The notes under the pieces: model-generated
Told to the model about the DNA's origin: nothing
The model's database searches: none
The model's input: only the letters and a program-made list of their open reading frames with translations
Shown here: positions 9,013 through 18,025 of the stretch, one piece after another
How the letters are laid out: every line of letters starts with the position of its first letter
Position numbering within the stretch: position 1 is the first letter of the stretch
Translations under genes and position numbers: made by a program
Origin: Pseudomonas nunensis
GTDB taxonomy: Bacteria > Pseudomonadota > Gammaproteobacteria > Pseudomonadales > Pseudomonadaceae
DNA: 64,000 nucleotides
Assembly: GCF_024296925.1 (NCBI RefSeq)
Contig: NZ_CP101125.1
Coordinates: 994,501-1,058,500, forward strand
Reading direction: 5' to 3'

Positions 9013-9273
9013 CTAGGCCCCGAACAGGCTAAAGAAACTCAATGCCGCACCCGTTCCCAAAATTAGGGAGATGAGTATCAGGGTCAGAACGATAGGTCTA
9101 TAGGGCATAGCGCGTGTCGGTACACTCAAGGAAATAGTCCTTACATTTTCACTATAGTCGGTTATGGTTACTTGCGAATGCGAGTCGATTATCGGATCCG
9201 TCAGCTGACATTGCAACAACATACTTTCCACTTGTAGAGCGGATGCGGAAATTTCGGGCGTTAACATCGGCAT
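9013..9273 (-). CDS. Small tail-anchored membrane protein, unknown function
   Basis: An 86-residue protein with a soluble N-terminal two thirds and one hydrophobic segment near the C-terminus (IVLTLILISLILGTGAAL), the layout of a tail-anchored or single-pass protein. No strong ribosome binding site precedes either ATG (9273 or 9267). It lies just after a response regulator gene in the same direction, 15 bases away, which is the main reason to accept it. Confidence 0.5.
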   Translation of the reverse strand: MPMLTPEISASALQVESMLLQCQLTDPIIDSHSQVTITDYSENVRTISLSVPTRAMPYRPIVLTLILISLILGTGAALSFFSLFGA

Positions 9274-9288
9274 GTCTGCGAGTCAGGT

Positions 9289-9699
9289 TTACGTCTTGCG
9301 GATGGGATAGCCAGGTTGGAGGAGTGATGCCATCGCAATTACGAGGTCGTCCAGAGCCCAAGGCTTGTGCAAATATATCGTCTCAACTGGTACTGTTTCG
9401 GGGTCTATCAAGTAGCCCGACGTCAGTATTGCTGCAATGGACGGCCATTTGCATTTCACCATTTCGATGAATTCAATACCTTGAATTTGTCCTGGTACGC
9501 CGTGATCAACGATGACGATACGGCATTGTCCATGGGCTTGCAGAAGATGGGTTAGCGCATCATCGGCAGTCTCAAACGCTAGAGCCTTGGCACCTATTTC
9601 AGCGACGATATCCACCATCAGTGAACGCAAGGTCGGATCGTCTTCTACGACGACTACCACTCCCTGAATTGGCAAAATGCCTTCCCAATTAACATTCAC
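9289..9699 (-). CDS. Single-domain response regulator (REC)
   Basis: A 136-residue stand-alone receiver domain. Visible landmarks are the acidic pair in VVVVVEDDP, the phospho-acceptor Asp in IVIVDHGVPG, the Thr/Ser position in ILTSGY and the conserved Lys in YLHKPW. With no output domain it would act as a phospho-relay partner or by protein contact. No kinase lies next to it; the nearest is the large hybrid kinase at 18.0 kb. Confidence 0.85.
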   Translation of the reverse strand: MNVNWEGILPIQGVVVVVEDDPTLRSLMVDIVAEIGAKALAFETADDALTHLLQAHGQCRIVIVDHGVPGQIQGIEFIEMVKCKWPSIAAILTSGYLIDPETVPVETIYLHKPWALDDLVIAMASLLQPGYPIRKT

Positions 9700-9971
9700 T
9701 CATCGATTCCTTATTGGTGCAAAACGTGCAGGCGTCATAAAAGCCTGGCTCTGAGTGTATGCCCAATCGAAGAATTTGCAGCCCCTGCTGCATTTCGTTT
9801 GATGACTCAAGTCATAGGATTGGGACTTTGAAGCTAGATCCGAATGAATTTTTTCCTGCTGAGGACGGCAAGAAGCTGATCTTTGCGATGATGTAGATTC
9901 TTTAAACCTTCTTTTAAAGCCGGGTGTCGATAACTGGAGAGCTAAAAATTTGCTTGAACGAGAGAACGCCA

Positions 9972-10673
9972 ATGATCGGTGTTGTGATACCCGCCCATAA
10001 CGAAGAAAACCACATCACCGACTGCCTGTCATCTGTCCTGGTGGCTGCGGGGCATCCAGACTTGCATGGTCAGTTGGTCACGATACTTGTCGTCTTGGAC
10101 GATTGTACGGACAACACCGCGCAGTTAGTCTCGGCTCAGGGTGTCGCAAAGCTCGAGGCCACTTTTCAGAATGTGGGTAAGGCCAGAGCGACTGGAGCGC
10201 AGGAATTGCTTAATGCAGGCGCACAGTGGCTAGCTTTCACCGATGCCGACACGGTCGTTGCTCACGACTGGCTCGCTTGCCAGATTGAGTTCAAAGCTGA
10301 TGCGGTATGTGGAACAGTTGAAGTGGACAACTGGAATGAGCATGGAGACCTGGTACGTTCCAAGTATCTCGAGTTATACCAATTCGTCGAGAACCATCGC
10401 CATATTCACGGAGCTAATCTCGGACTAAGCGCCGAAGCGTATCGAAACGCCGGTGGATTTCAGCATCTTGCCGCACATGAAGACGTTCACTTGGTGGCCG
10501 ATCTTGAGAGGATCGGTGCACGCATTGTTTGGACGGCGACGAACCCGGTGATTACCAGCGCACGCCGGGATTTCAAATGTCAGGGCGGGTTTGGCGAGTA
10601 TTTGACCTCTCTAGGCGCTTCGGTCGGAACGCCTGTACTTGACCCTAAGGTCAGTGCCGGTATTGCTCTTTGA
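9972..10673 (+). CDS. Family 2 glycosyltransferase
   Basis: A 233-residue GT-A fold glycosyltransferase. It starts with MIGVVIPAHNEE, has the nucleotide-binding LDDCTDNT and the DxD metal motif in FTDADTVVAHDW, and ends without membrane segments, so it is a soluble cytoplasmic enzyme. I chose the ATG at 9972 because the family begins there and AGAGA precedes it; an upstream frame extends to 9924. Donor and acceptor sugars cannot be told, and no polysaccharide operon surrounds it. Confidence 0.85.
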   Translation: MIGVVIPAHNEENHITDCLSSVLVAAGHPDLHGQLVTILVVLDDCTDNTAQLVSAQGVAKLEATFQNVGKARATGAQELLNAGAQWLAFTDADTVVAHDWLACQIEFKADAVCGTVEVDNWNEHGDLVRSKYLELYQFVENHRHIHGANLGLSAEAYRNAGGFQHLAAHEDVHLVADLERIGARIVWTATNPVITSARRDFKCQGGFGEYLTSLGASVGTPVLDPKVSAGIAL

Positions 10674-10692
10674 ATCGATGGGCTGATGGGGG

Positions 10693-10944
10693 ATGACTTT
10701 GGAATGCATCAACCTTGTGCAATGGCCCGCCATGGTAGTAACGGTGATCTCAGCTTGGTTCGTTGGCTCGCAACGACCACGTCGACGCATGATCGCCTTT
10801 TGGGGGTTCATTGCGAGTAATGCTTTGTGGGTTGTCTGGGGACTCCACGCAAACGCTTACGCGTTGATAATCCTCGAATGTGTTCTGCTGGGAATGAACG
10901 CCCGAGGCTTCAAGAAGAATCTCAACGGGTATCGAGGATCCTGA
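10693..10944 (+). CDS. Small membrane protein, paralogue of the gene at 12666
   Basis: An 83-residue protein with about three hydrophobic segments. It shares VQWPAMVVTV, GSQRP, RRM, SN.LWV.WG, AYALI and RGFKKN with the 80-residue protein on the opposite strand at 12666-12908, so the two are clear paralogues. The pattern of a two- to three-helix half-transporter is possible, but I do not assign a function. It follows the glycosyltransferase by 19 bases and may be transcribed with it. Confidence 0.75.
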   Translation: MTLECINLVQWPAMVVTVISAWFVGSQRPRRRMIAFWGFIASNALWVVWGLHANAYALIILECVLLGMNARGFKKNLNGYRGS

Positions 10945-11088
10945 CGACATGGCGCCATAGATCAAGCGCGACTGTCTACACGAAAGACCTGAAAGAGAGT
11001 AATCGCAACCTCGCGTGTTTTATCGGAAACAGACGAAGACTTTTGCAGAAGTGACCTATGGTGAAGGTGTCTCTGTGAGGACGTGAAG

Positions 11089-11319
11089 ATGATCCAAAGA
11101 TTCGTTGTTGTCCCTGCAGTTCCCACTGAAACTGGCTCCTCGCGTAGGCAAACGCCCGGATACTGCAAAACAGCGCCAATAGGTTTTAACATTTACGACA
11201 ATGAGAAAAAGTTGCGCTTGCAAGCTACCTTTCTGAGTCGACAAGAGGCTGAGGCTGAGTGCCAGTGGTTAAACCTGCAACGGCTGCAGAGTGTCCCCTC
11301 ACACCCGGACACCTTCTAA
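11089..11319 (+). CDS. Small protein of unknown function
   Basis: A 76-residue soluble protein (MIQRFVVVPAVP start). GAGG is placed eight bases before the ATG at 11089; an in-frame GTG six bases upstream is less likely. The segment FNIYDNEKKLRLQATFLSR followed by QEAEAECQWLN looks like a small alpha-beta domain. No family is recognised. Confidence 0.6.
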   Translation: MIQRFVVVPAVPTETGSSRRQTPGYCKTAPIGFNIYDNEKKLRLQATFLSRQEAEAECQWLNLQRLQSVPSHPDTF

Positions 11320-11332
11320 ATTCATGGTGATA

Positions 11333-11355
11333 GCGCGCATTCGATGCGTGCGCGC
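11333..11355. repeat. Inverted repeat GCGCGCA / TGCGCGC
   Basis: Perfect 7-bp arms with a 9-base spacer, 13 bases after the preceding stop codon and ahead of the convergent DUF2934 gene. No T-run follows, so it is only a possible transcription end signal. Confidence 0.4.
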
Positions 11356-11399
11356 CATCGGTGGGTATCCGCTAGTAGTGGCTTCATCCAACACAAGCT

Positions 11400-11618
11400 T
11401 TAACGACCATCGTTATCTGGGTTTTCAGCCTCGGTAGCAGAGTCAGCTGGAGACGGGGCATTTTCGTTCCCTAATGTTGAGCCAGAGGTGGAACTGTCAA
11501 AATCCCCTTCGCCTGCTGATTTTTCAGCAGTGAACCAGTGCTCCAAGTCTTGTCCTTGAGGCTTGCCTTCCTTCTCCCAAAGCCGATACGCAGCTTCTCG
11601 AATTTTTTGCTCATCCAT
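11400..11618 (-). CDS. DUF2934-type small protein
   Basis: A 72-residue protein that begins with the short DUF2934-like helix IREAAYRLWEKEGKPQG, followed by a Ser/Asp/Glu-rich, probably disordered tail. The ATG at 11618 is chosen because GGGAGG precedes it; a frame eight codons longer lacks such a site. A second DUF2934-type gene lies on the opposite strand at 12289. The function of DUF2934 proteins is unknown. Confidence 0.8.
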   Translation of the reverse strand: MDEQKIREAAYRLWEKEGKPQGQDLEHWFTAEKSAGEGDFDSSTSGSTLGNENAPSPADSATEAENPDNDGR

Positions 11619-11642
11619 CTTCAAATTCCTCCCATTGCTCAC

Positions 11643-11981
11643 TGAGTGAATTTCGGGACAACGGGAGAAAGCAGTTGTGTCTCCCTATTCGTCACAGCAT
11701 CAAGCATAGGCGCCATGACAGGCTCCATCATTGCTGTTGGTCTGATTTCGCATGCACATCTATGTCTCGGTCAAGCCACGAATGTGTGGCGGTACTTTGG
11801 AGAAAAGACAAGCCGACTAGCGGCTGAGTTCTGATTCCATGCACGGGCCTCGCCCGATTGTCAGAAGTCGATGTCATGGAGGTCACGCGTTGCATTGATT
11901 CGCCTGTTGCAAAAACAAATTGGTTTGAACGCAGGCATGACGCCGAGGCCTAAGTTTTACTAGCGCTTGGAGGGTCGAATC
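11643..11981. other. Intergenic stretch without a supported gene
   Basis: About 340 bases between two divergent small genes. A 62-codon plus-strand frame exists at 11646 but lacks a convincing start signal and has no recognisable features. The promoters of both flanking genes must lie here. Confidence 0.4.
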
Positions 11982-12209
11982 ATGTCGGAAGCCACCACTT
12001 ACTTCGCTATCGCCGTCGCTGTGATCATTTTGCTTGTAGATCTATGGGCAATGATCAGCGTTTTTCGTAGTGACAAAACCGTGGGCATAAAAGCAGCCTG
12101 GGCCATCGGTCTCGTAATCTTTCCCGTTTTGGGATTGATTGTTTGGGGAGTGGCGGGGCCACGGGGCATCAAGGAGGGGCCAACCTCTCCGGAGCACAGC
12201 AAAGGCTAG
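11982..12209 (+). CDS. PLDc_N-type two-helix membrane protein
   Basis: A 75-residue protein with two hydrophobic helices (about 5-27 and 40-60) ending in VAGPRG, the pattern of the phospholipase D nuclease N-terminal (PLDc_N) domain. Stand-alone PLDc_N proteins lack the catalytic part and probably sit in the inner membrane. GGAG precedes the ATG at 11982; the longer frame to 11967 is less likely. Confidence 0.8.
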   Translation: MSEATTYFAIAVAVIILLVDLWAMISVFRSDKTVGIKAAWAIGLVIFPVLGLIVWGVAGPRGIKEGPTSPEHSKG

Positions 12210-12288
12210 TATAAGAGGCAGAAGGTTCGGGTACATCAATTCGAATTGAGGGCTGTGGAGTGACACCTTGATCACTGAGGAGAATGAC

Positions 12289-12492
12289 ATGATTGACGAT
12301 TCAGCCATCCGCGAACGAGCGTATGCACTGTGGGAGAAGGATGCTTGCCCGGAAGGAGCTGCGCAATTCTACTGGCACCTGGCGCGGGAGCAGCTTCAAG
12401 CCCAGGTGCAAGCGCAAGAATCTGATGCGCGTAAACATGCATTTGATAACGTGAAAAGCGATGTACTTGATACCATTGCTTTCTCCACGTGA
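12289..12492 (+). CDS. DUF2934-type small protein, second copy
   Basis: A 67-residue protein whose N-terminus, IRERAYALWEKDACPEG, aligns with the DUF2934 segment of the gene at 11400-11618. GAGGAG lies seven bases before the ATG. The C-terminal part is helical and rich in Gln and Ala. It follows the PLDc_N gene by 79 bases in the same direction. Confidence 0.8.
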   Translation: MIDDSAIRERAYALWEKDACPEGAAQFYWHLAREQLQAQVQAQESDARKHAFDNVKSDVLDTIAFST

Positions 12493-12665
12493 TACGCGTG
12501 GAGACGCTGAATCTAGAAATGCCGAGGACGGTTTCATCTGTCGCGAAGAACGGGGAAGCTTGGTAATCGAGACGACTAAACGGTATGCCCAACCTGTGGA
12601 GGGCGTTGGTGAGGGAACCTAGGGATTTGAGAAAAGCTGCGAGCCGTCGACGCGCGTGAGGGGGT

Positions 12666-12908
12666 TTACTTCTGCTGGACTTTAAAATTCTTTTTAAACC
12701 CGCGTAGGTTCATAAGGAAAAGACAAATCTGCAAGACGATTAACGCATACGCCCCCGCGTAAACTCCCCAAGTCACCCACAACACGTTGCTCAAACTGAA
12801 GCATACAAACCCGGTCATTCGCCGTCCTGGTCGCTGCGATCCGATTAGCCATGCGGCGAGAACGGTCACAACCATCGCTGGCCATTGAACCCAATCCAGA
12901 TAAGCCAA
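12666..12908 (-). CDS. Small membrane protein, paralogue of the gene at 10693
   Basis: An 80-residue protein with about three hydrophobic stretches, clearly homologous to the plus-strand protein at 10693-10944: WVQWPAMVVTV, GSQRPGRRM, LSNVLWVTWG, AGAYALI and RGFKKN are conserved. The two copies are on opposite strands and bracket two DUF2934 copies that are also on opposite strands. Confidence 0.75.
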   Translation of the reverse strand: MAYLDWVQWPAMVVTVLAAWLIGSQRPGRRMTGFVCFSLSNVLWVTWGVYAGAYALIVLQICLFLMNLRGFKKNFKVQQK

Positions 12909-12963
12909 AATATCCTCCCAGCACAGATTCGTGAGCTGAATCGCTATGTGGATGCCACGCTAA

Positions 12964-13146
12964 TCAATCTGGTTTCTGATGGTTGGGTGACGCATTCGAT
13001 TTCCCGAGAATGTAGCAGGGGTGGAGCTGACCATTAGGATGGGTTGTGACCACTACAGAGATCAAAGACCAGCCTTCATGAAGCTTGAGGTTTGCTTCGT
13101 TGGCTGATAGCGCTTCCATGACTTGGATTGTCTCAGATATGTGCAT
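12964..13146 (-). CDS. Small protein of unknown function
   Basis: A 60-residue soluble protein starting MHISETIQVMEALSA. A GAGAAAG-type site lies upstream of this ATG; a frame nine codons longer is possible. It has no recognised domain. The GWSLISVVVTTHPNG segment suggests a small beta-containing fold. Confidence 0.45.
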   Translation of the reverse strand: MHISETIQVMEALSANEANLKLHEGWSLISVVVTTHPNGQLHPCYILGKSNASPNHQKPD

Positions 13147-13336
13147 TTCGTCTTTCTCAAATTTTAGGATCAATCATTAGGTGCTGCGTACGGACGAGGG
13201 TTCCTTTACCCAACACTTGTTATTGGATCGTTCGGAGCCACGCTAGGTCAGAATCCATAATCGAGACCATGCTTTGAAGCCTAAGAGTGAACATCTAACG
13301 CCGCCATCTCAGCGACATGAAGCGAGGGGGACATCA

Positions 13337-14161
13337 ATGACAACGCGCAAACTGACCATTGAAAACTTGCAGTTGAACGTTTCAATCTGCGGGCAAGGCT
13401 CACCGCTACTCTTGCTCAATGGCCTGGGTGGTTTGATTCGTACCTTCGATCCTCTGCGCAATGAGCTGATGGACTACACGACTATTACTTTGGACGTGCC
13501 AGGAGTCGGTAAATCTCAAATGCCCCGCTGGCCAATGCGTCTGCCGAGCCATGCCGACTTGATCGCCGAGATGCTGAAGCAGCTGGGAATCGACCAAGTC
13601 GATCTGTTCGGCGTGAGTTGGGGAGGTGCATTGGCGCAAGAGTTTGCCCTGCGTTACCCGAGCATGGTGCGCCGGTTGATCCTTGCGGCGACCTCTGCTG
13701 GCCCGATGGTGATAGTGAAGCCCGCCGACATTTTGGATTTTTTTGGCAGCCGCAAAGGCGCCAAACTGCACAAAAAAGAAGGCTCGCGTAATTCGATACA
13801 GGCGCTGCTGCGCTTCGGTGTGGTGAAAGGCATGCTCACCGTTAATCCGCGAACCTATTACCACCAGTTAGCTGCCTTGGTCGGCTGGACAAGCCTGCTG
13901 CGGCTGTTCCGTCTGCGCCAACGAACGCTGATCCTTACCGGCGACCGCGACACGCTGGTACAGACGTACAACGCGCATATCCTGCGCCGCAGCATCCGCC
14001 GTGCCGAAGTGCACGTCCTAAAGGGCGAGGGGCATTTCTTCGTGGTCACCAGCGCCAAGCGAACTGCCGAACTGATACGAGAATTCCTCTGTCAGCAGCA
14101 CGATGATGAAGAGCCGGCGACAATGACCGCCAGCGGCAGATTGAGGCCGCTCCTGCTCTAG
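13337..14161 (+). CDS. Alpha/beta hydrolase, PHA-depolymerase (PhaZ)-like
   Basis: A 274-residue alpha/beta hydrolase. It has the oxyanion segment LLLNGLGG, the nucleophile elbow GVSWGGALAQ (Ser in G-x-S-x-G), the acid in LTGDRDTLV and the catalytic His in GEGHFFV. The stretch DVPGVGKSQMPRWP and the elbow context closely resemble the intracellular medium-chain polyhydroxyalkanoate depolymerase PhaZ of pseudomonads. Real PhaZ lies between phaC1 and phaC2, and no such genes are here, so this is a paralogue whose substrate may differ. The ATG at 13337 follows GAGGGG; a 21-codon upstream extension is unlikely. Confidence 0.82.
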   Translation: MTTRKLTIENLQLNVSICGQGSPLLLLNGLGGLIRTFDPLRNELMDYTTITLDVPGVGKSQMPRWPMRLPSHADLIAEMLKQLGIDQVDLFGVSWGGALAQEFALRYPSMVRRLILAATSAGPMVIVKPADILDFFGSRKGAKLHKKEGSRNSIQALLRFGVVKGMLTVNPRTYYHQLAALVGWTSLLRLFRLRQRTLILTGDRDTLVQTYNAHILRRSIRRAEVHVLKGEGHFFVVTSAKRTAELIREFLCQQHDDEEPATMTASGRLRPLLL

Positions 14162-14193
14162 TCCGAGAGGTGGATCGCCATTATCGCTGCACC

Positions 14194-15006
14194 CTATGGT
14201 CTCGATACTCCAGGCACATCCATATTGATCTTGCGCCAGAAAGCCTCAGAGAAACTGTAAACCGAGAAGGCAATTAGCCCCAGGGCCATCACAATCAAAA
14301 TCAGCCATCCAGCAGGTAGATTCTGGAGAGCGTCGAGGGCTTCTTTCATACCAGGTGGATCCATGGCTTGATAATTGGAACCGCTAATTGCCAGCAGTAA
14401 GGCAATTTCTATAAACACGACTCCACGGGCTATTAGACCGAACCGAGACACTGGCCGGACGTACCGCATGACGTCCTCGTCGGCCTCAAAATATTTCTCG
14501 AACGACGCCTTCCATCCTTTGATGATGTGAGCAAATCCAACACCAAGCGGAATGAGAGCGATCAGGTACACCAACAAATTCGAGTGATCCCAAGACAAAA
14601 GATACGCTAGCCAGTCTTTGGTCTGCCCTCCGGAATCCCCCGAGCTTCTAATACCGCTAATGAGTAGACCCATTGCAAAAAACGCCAGAGCGGCGTTGAC
14701 CAAACCTCCGGCAAACAGACCAGTGCGAATCACCACTCCTTTGAGTTCTTTGCCGTGATGATCGACATCGCGCGTAGCTTGCAAGAAACGCCAAGCCGAA
14801 AATGCGAGCAAACCTGCCACCACAAGACCAACTAAAAAATATCCGAATGGCTGGCCTAGTAAAGCTTCCAGGCTCTTGTGGCTGTCCTTCGGTTTTGTCG
14901 AATCATGCGCTGCCAGCAACGCGAAGATACCGATGATCAAATAAAGTACTCCTCGAGCGGCATATCCTCCCCGAGCGAGTATTACAAGGTTGTGTTGCGC
15001 GGACAT
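14194..15006 (-). CDS. DUF1206 membrane protein
   Basis: A 270-residue inner-membrane protein with about six helices arranged as three repeats of a two-helix unit. Each unit starts with a similar motif: LARGGYAARGVLYLIIG, IRTGLFAGGLVNAALA and VSRFGLIARGVVFIEIA. This threefold repeat defines the DUF1206 family, whose function is unknown. I prefer the start at 15006 because the first repeat begins right after it. The frame stays open to 15126, where an ATG would overlap the SH3 gene by four bases. The two genes are probably co-transcribed. Confidence 0.78.
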   Translation of the reverse strand: MSAQHNLVILARGGYAARGVLYLIIGIFALLAAHDSTKPKDSHKSLEALLGQPFGYFLVGLVVAGLLAFSAWRFLQATRDVDHHGKELKGVVIRTGLFAGGLVNAALAFFAMGLLISGIRSSGDSGGQTKDWLAYLLSWDHSNLLVYLIALIPLGVGFAHIIKGWKASFEKYFEADEDVMRYVRPVSRFGLIARGVVFIEIALLLAISGSNYQAMDPPGMKEALDALQNLPAGWLILIVMALGLIAFSVYSFSEAFWRKINMDVPGVSRP

Positions 15007-15122
15007 TGGATCTATTCCCGAGAGTAGTACAAAAGCAGACCCCTCTCGCTGGAATGGGTTCGATACCAAATCGAAGACTGCACTGACTTCGTGATCGAGA
15101 ATATCTACCGCTCGAAAATCGC

Positions 15123-15650
15123 TCAAACACCGTAACGCTTATTGCCACCTGAAGTAATGCAATACCGACCGCCTCTTGGCCCGATGCAAACGTTTCCCGA
15201 AGAACAAGGGCAGGAGGATCCGTATTCTGGAGTCTGCCTCTGGGTTGGTTTTACTGGCGAAGGCGATGGTTTCGGTTTAGAGGCGATGTAGCAATTCGAT
15301 CCGCTACAAAGACTCTTGGAAGAAAGCCATTTCGCAGGTTGGCCATCGATGCTTATGCGTACCCAGTCATCCCGCTTTTCGAATACCTGAACCTTGGCTC
15401 CCCGGCTCAACTTGGAGATAACTTTTCCGCTTGGTTGATCTCGGATATTAAGCTTGTCTGCGCTTACGTATTGATCAATGGACGAGGCCGTTGTAGGTGA
15501 GGGAACCGATGTGGTTGAGACCAGAGTATTCGGTGTACTCGGGGGGCTCGGTTGCACAGGAATGGGAGGTGTGTCTTTTTTGCTTATCGCCCATAGGACA
15601 GCGAAAAGGATCAGGAGAGGGACAAAACATGACTGAGATTTCTTGCGCAT
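15123..15650 (-). CDS. Membrane-anchored or secreted SH3-domain protein
   Basis: A 175-residue protein starting MRKKSQSCFVPLLILFAVLW, a signal peptide or signal anchor. A Pro/Ser/Thr-rich linker leads to a bacterial SH3 domain (YVSADKLNIRDQPSGKVIS to WLSSKSLC). A second low-complexity linker is followed by a Cys-containing end, CIGPRGGRYCITSGG then NKRYG, reminiscent of small adaptor domains attached to SH3 proteins. The ATG at 15650 is preceded by GGAG; a 17-codon upstream extension would spoil the signal sequence. A role at the cell wall is inferred. Confidence 0.75.
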   Translation of the reverse strand: MRKKSQSCFVPLLILFAVLWAISKKDTPPIPVQPSPPSTPNTLVSTTSVPSPTTASSIDQYVSADKLNIRDQPSGKVISKLSRGAKVQVFEKRDDWVRISIDGQPAKWLSSKSLCSGSNCYIASKPKPSPSPVKPTQRQTPEYGSSCPCSSGNVCIGPRGGRYCITSGGNKRYGV

Positions 15651-16807
15651 TTTCCATTGCTCCCGCTCAGCAAGCACTACCCAGCCTGTCTTCCTGACCA
15701 ACCTGGCTTCATAAACCTATTGCGAGCTTAGCCACGCTTCCATTTTCAGCAGCCTACCTAGCTCTAAATGCGTGGATTTCCCAATTTAAGCGTCGCGAGC
15801 AATCGCTGTCTTTCTCCCAGGGATGGAAACCACTCAGCTATCTCGACATTGCAGTGTCTGGACTCGCTGAGTACCCACTTCACGATCACGTCCGCTGCAG
15901 CCTTGGTTATGAGTAACCCAGAAGACGCGATATCAATTTGGGTTGTTGGAGCGAATCAGAAGTCTTTCTGGATGCCAAAAAGCTTCCTTAATAAACGCTA
16001 ATTCGAGTTGTAGGTAAGCGGACAGTGAACACATCTTGCGTTTTATCGCCGCGAGTTTCAGCTCCCATGTAGTCGTGCTCAGGCCCAGGAGCATTGCTCC
16101 AATGACCATCAAGGTAAATGGCCAGCCCATCATGACTGGGGATGGAAGCCCACAACCTCTGGACTGTTACTCGAAGATTGGCCGGTGATCAATACGGTGA
16201 GATAGCAACTGAAAGGCTGGCTCGGTTAGACCTCCAATTTGTCGGCAGTAGCCGGAATGACCGAATTCTCACTTATGATCAGGCGCATCTGAACGGCCAC
16301 TTTTCCCCGATAGATGCCTTTTGCGAAGGGCTGCAATCGACCCGCGGCAGCAATTTGGGACGTGTTCCTTCAGTAGAAGCTAGGTCACTCCCATAAGTGT
16401 TGACGTAAAACCAGCCGAAACGCTATGTGCGACAGTCGCTCGGGCCGTTTGCCAAGACTGTTTGGAACCGTGAGTCAGAGGGGGGAGCGCATATTTGGGG
16501 GCCTAGGGCAGCGAGCAGCAGAACGGAATCACTCAAGCATTTCCGCTATCGCGCCGTTCATGTACTACTCCCGCCAGCCTAAATACCTGCGAGCTGTTTG
16601 CTTGCTTGTATAGTTCGCGGGTCAGGAATAGATTCGATCCTTCAAGGAAGCTATCAATCCGCCTGCCAAAGGGAAATTGCCGTGATTTACTCCAAATCGC
16701 TCGGTTACCACCTCACCCTTTGATCTTAACGACGTCTATTGCTGTTGGCTAACCGTAAGCTGCTAAGACGTTGCGAAGTTGAGTATCAATCCAGTGAGGA
16801 TTACCGA
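15651..16807. other. 1.16-kb stretch without a supported gene
   Basis: Several short frames occur on both strands (for example 15933-16133 minus, 66 codons with a hydrophobic N-terminus), but none has a good ribosome binding site or a recognisable product. The density of stops in all frames suggests decayed sequence rather than a missed gene. The promoter of the REC-HDOD gene must lie near its right end. Confidence 0.4.
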
Positions 16808-17932
16808 ATGCGCGTGATGATTCTGGATGATGACCCCTGGATATCAGATCTTTTAAAACAGCTCGTGTTGAGCATCCGTCCGGTTGCCCAAGTCGATTGC
16901 TTTACGGATGTAGCTAGCGCTTTAAACGCTTGGCAGCCAAGCACCTATCAATTGGTGATGGCTGACTGGAATTTACCGGATGCCCCCGGTGTCAACCTGC
17001 TGCAGAAAATTCGCGAAAATGATCTAGACACGCCGCTGATCATGATCACCGGGCGCGCTGATCGAGACAGTGTGCTGGCGGTAAAATCGCTGAGGATCAG
17101 TGCCTTTTTCACCAAGCCATTCCAGGTTTCGCGCGTCGTACAATGTCTGGACGCGCTCCTTCCGCTTGATGAGGCCCTCCGAGCGACCACTGTCAACACT
17201 GAAGACTTGATTAGCTATCTCGGTGGGCTGTCTGCGGGCGAGTTGGACTTGCCTTTACTCGCCTCAGTAAAGGAAAAGCTTGAGCTCGGCTATGGCGGGG
17301 CCTTATTGGATCCGCGAGAACTCGCTAATGACTGGCGGCGTGACCCGGCGCTGTGTACCCATTTGATAGCCGCAGCCAATAGTGCCGCTTATCTCGGCCA
17401 CGGCCAGCCATGCACGAATTTGAACTCGGCCCTCACTCGGCTAGGCGGGCTTACCAGCGTGAATTTGGCGATTAGCCTGGCCTTGCGACAGACCACGACT
17501 CAACCCAACGCTATGCTCATGACGTTCGTTCAGGCCCATCTGGATGATGCCGAGCGTTTGGCTGAAAGGGTTGTGCTCCTGGCTCAACAATGCGGTCTGG
17601 ATCCCGCTCCGCTGCAAAGTGCCGCCCTGTTGCACCGCATGGGCGAACTCTGTGTGTTTTACCAAACTCAGAAATGGGAGAACCGGGGCAATAGCGTCAC
17701 CGAAGAAGCGCTCACGTACGCTGTCCGTGACTTTGCAGCGCCATTTGCCGTTCGCTTGAAAGCCCACTGGGGACTGCCTATGGTTTTACGCGAGCTGATA
17801 GGTGCTATCTATGCCTTACCGCCTATGCAAATCCGTCGCGAACAAGTAGTGATGCGCCTTGCCGCGTCCATGAACAACGGCGAACCCGAAGCAGACATTG
17901 AAAGACTTAAACGATTGGCCGGCCTGACCTGA
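16808..17932 (+). CDS. Response regulator with HDOD domain
   Basis: A 374-residue cytoplasmic protein. Residues 1-120 form a receiver domain: the acidic pair in MILDDDP, phospho-Asp in LVMADWNLPD, Thr in IMITGRAD and Lys in FFTKPF. Residues 140-374 form an HDOD domain, the degenerate HD-type output common in pseudomonad signalling proteins (SAAYLG, LARL-type GGLTSVNLAIS, LLHRMGELCVF). GAGGA precedes the ATG at 16808; upstream codons of the frame are unlikely to be used. It lies 93 bases before the hybrid kinase gene and is probably its partner. Confidence 0.9.
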   Translation: MRVMILDDDPWISDLLKQLVLSIRPVAQVDCFTDVASALNAWQPSTYQLVMADWNLPDAPGVNLLQKIRENDLDTPLIMITGRADRDSVLAVKSLRISAFFTKPFQVSRVVQCLDALLPLDEALRATTVNTEDLISYLGGLSAGELDLPLLASVKEKLELGYGGALLDPRELANDWRRDPALCTHLIAAANSAAYLGHGQPCTNLNSALTRLGGLTSVNLAISLALRQTTTQPNAMLMTFVQAHLDDAERLAERVVLLAQQCGLDPAPLQSAALLHRMGELCVFYQTQKWENRGNSVTEEALTYAVRDFAAPFAVRLKAHWGLPMVLRELIGAIYALPPMQIRREQVVMRLAASMNNGEPEADIERLKRLAGLT

Positions 17933-18025
17933 GCGTATTTGGGATTTGCAGGTTGGACATTTCGCGGCTCTCAATAGGATTCGAACTTTAATCTTGAAGG
18001 CTTAAGAGCCTTCTGCAAAGGGACA

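Noticed and set aside
15933..16133. 66-codon minus-strand frame with a hydrophobic N-terminus
   Set aside because: No ribosome binding site and no recognisable family; surrounding sequence looks decayed.
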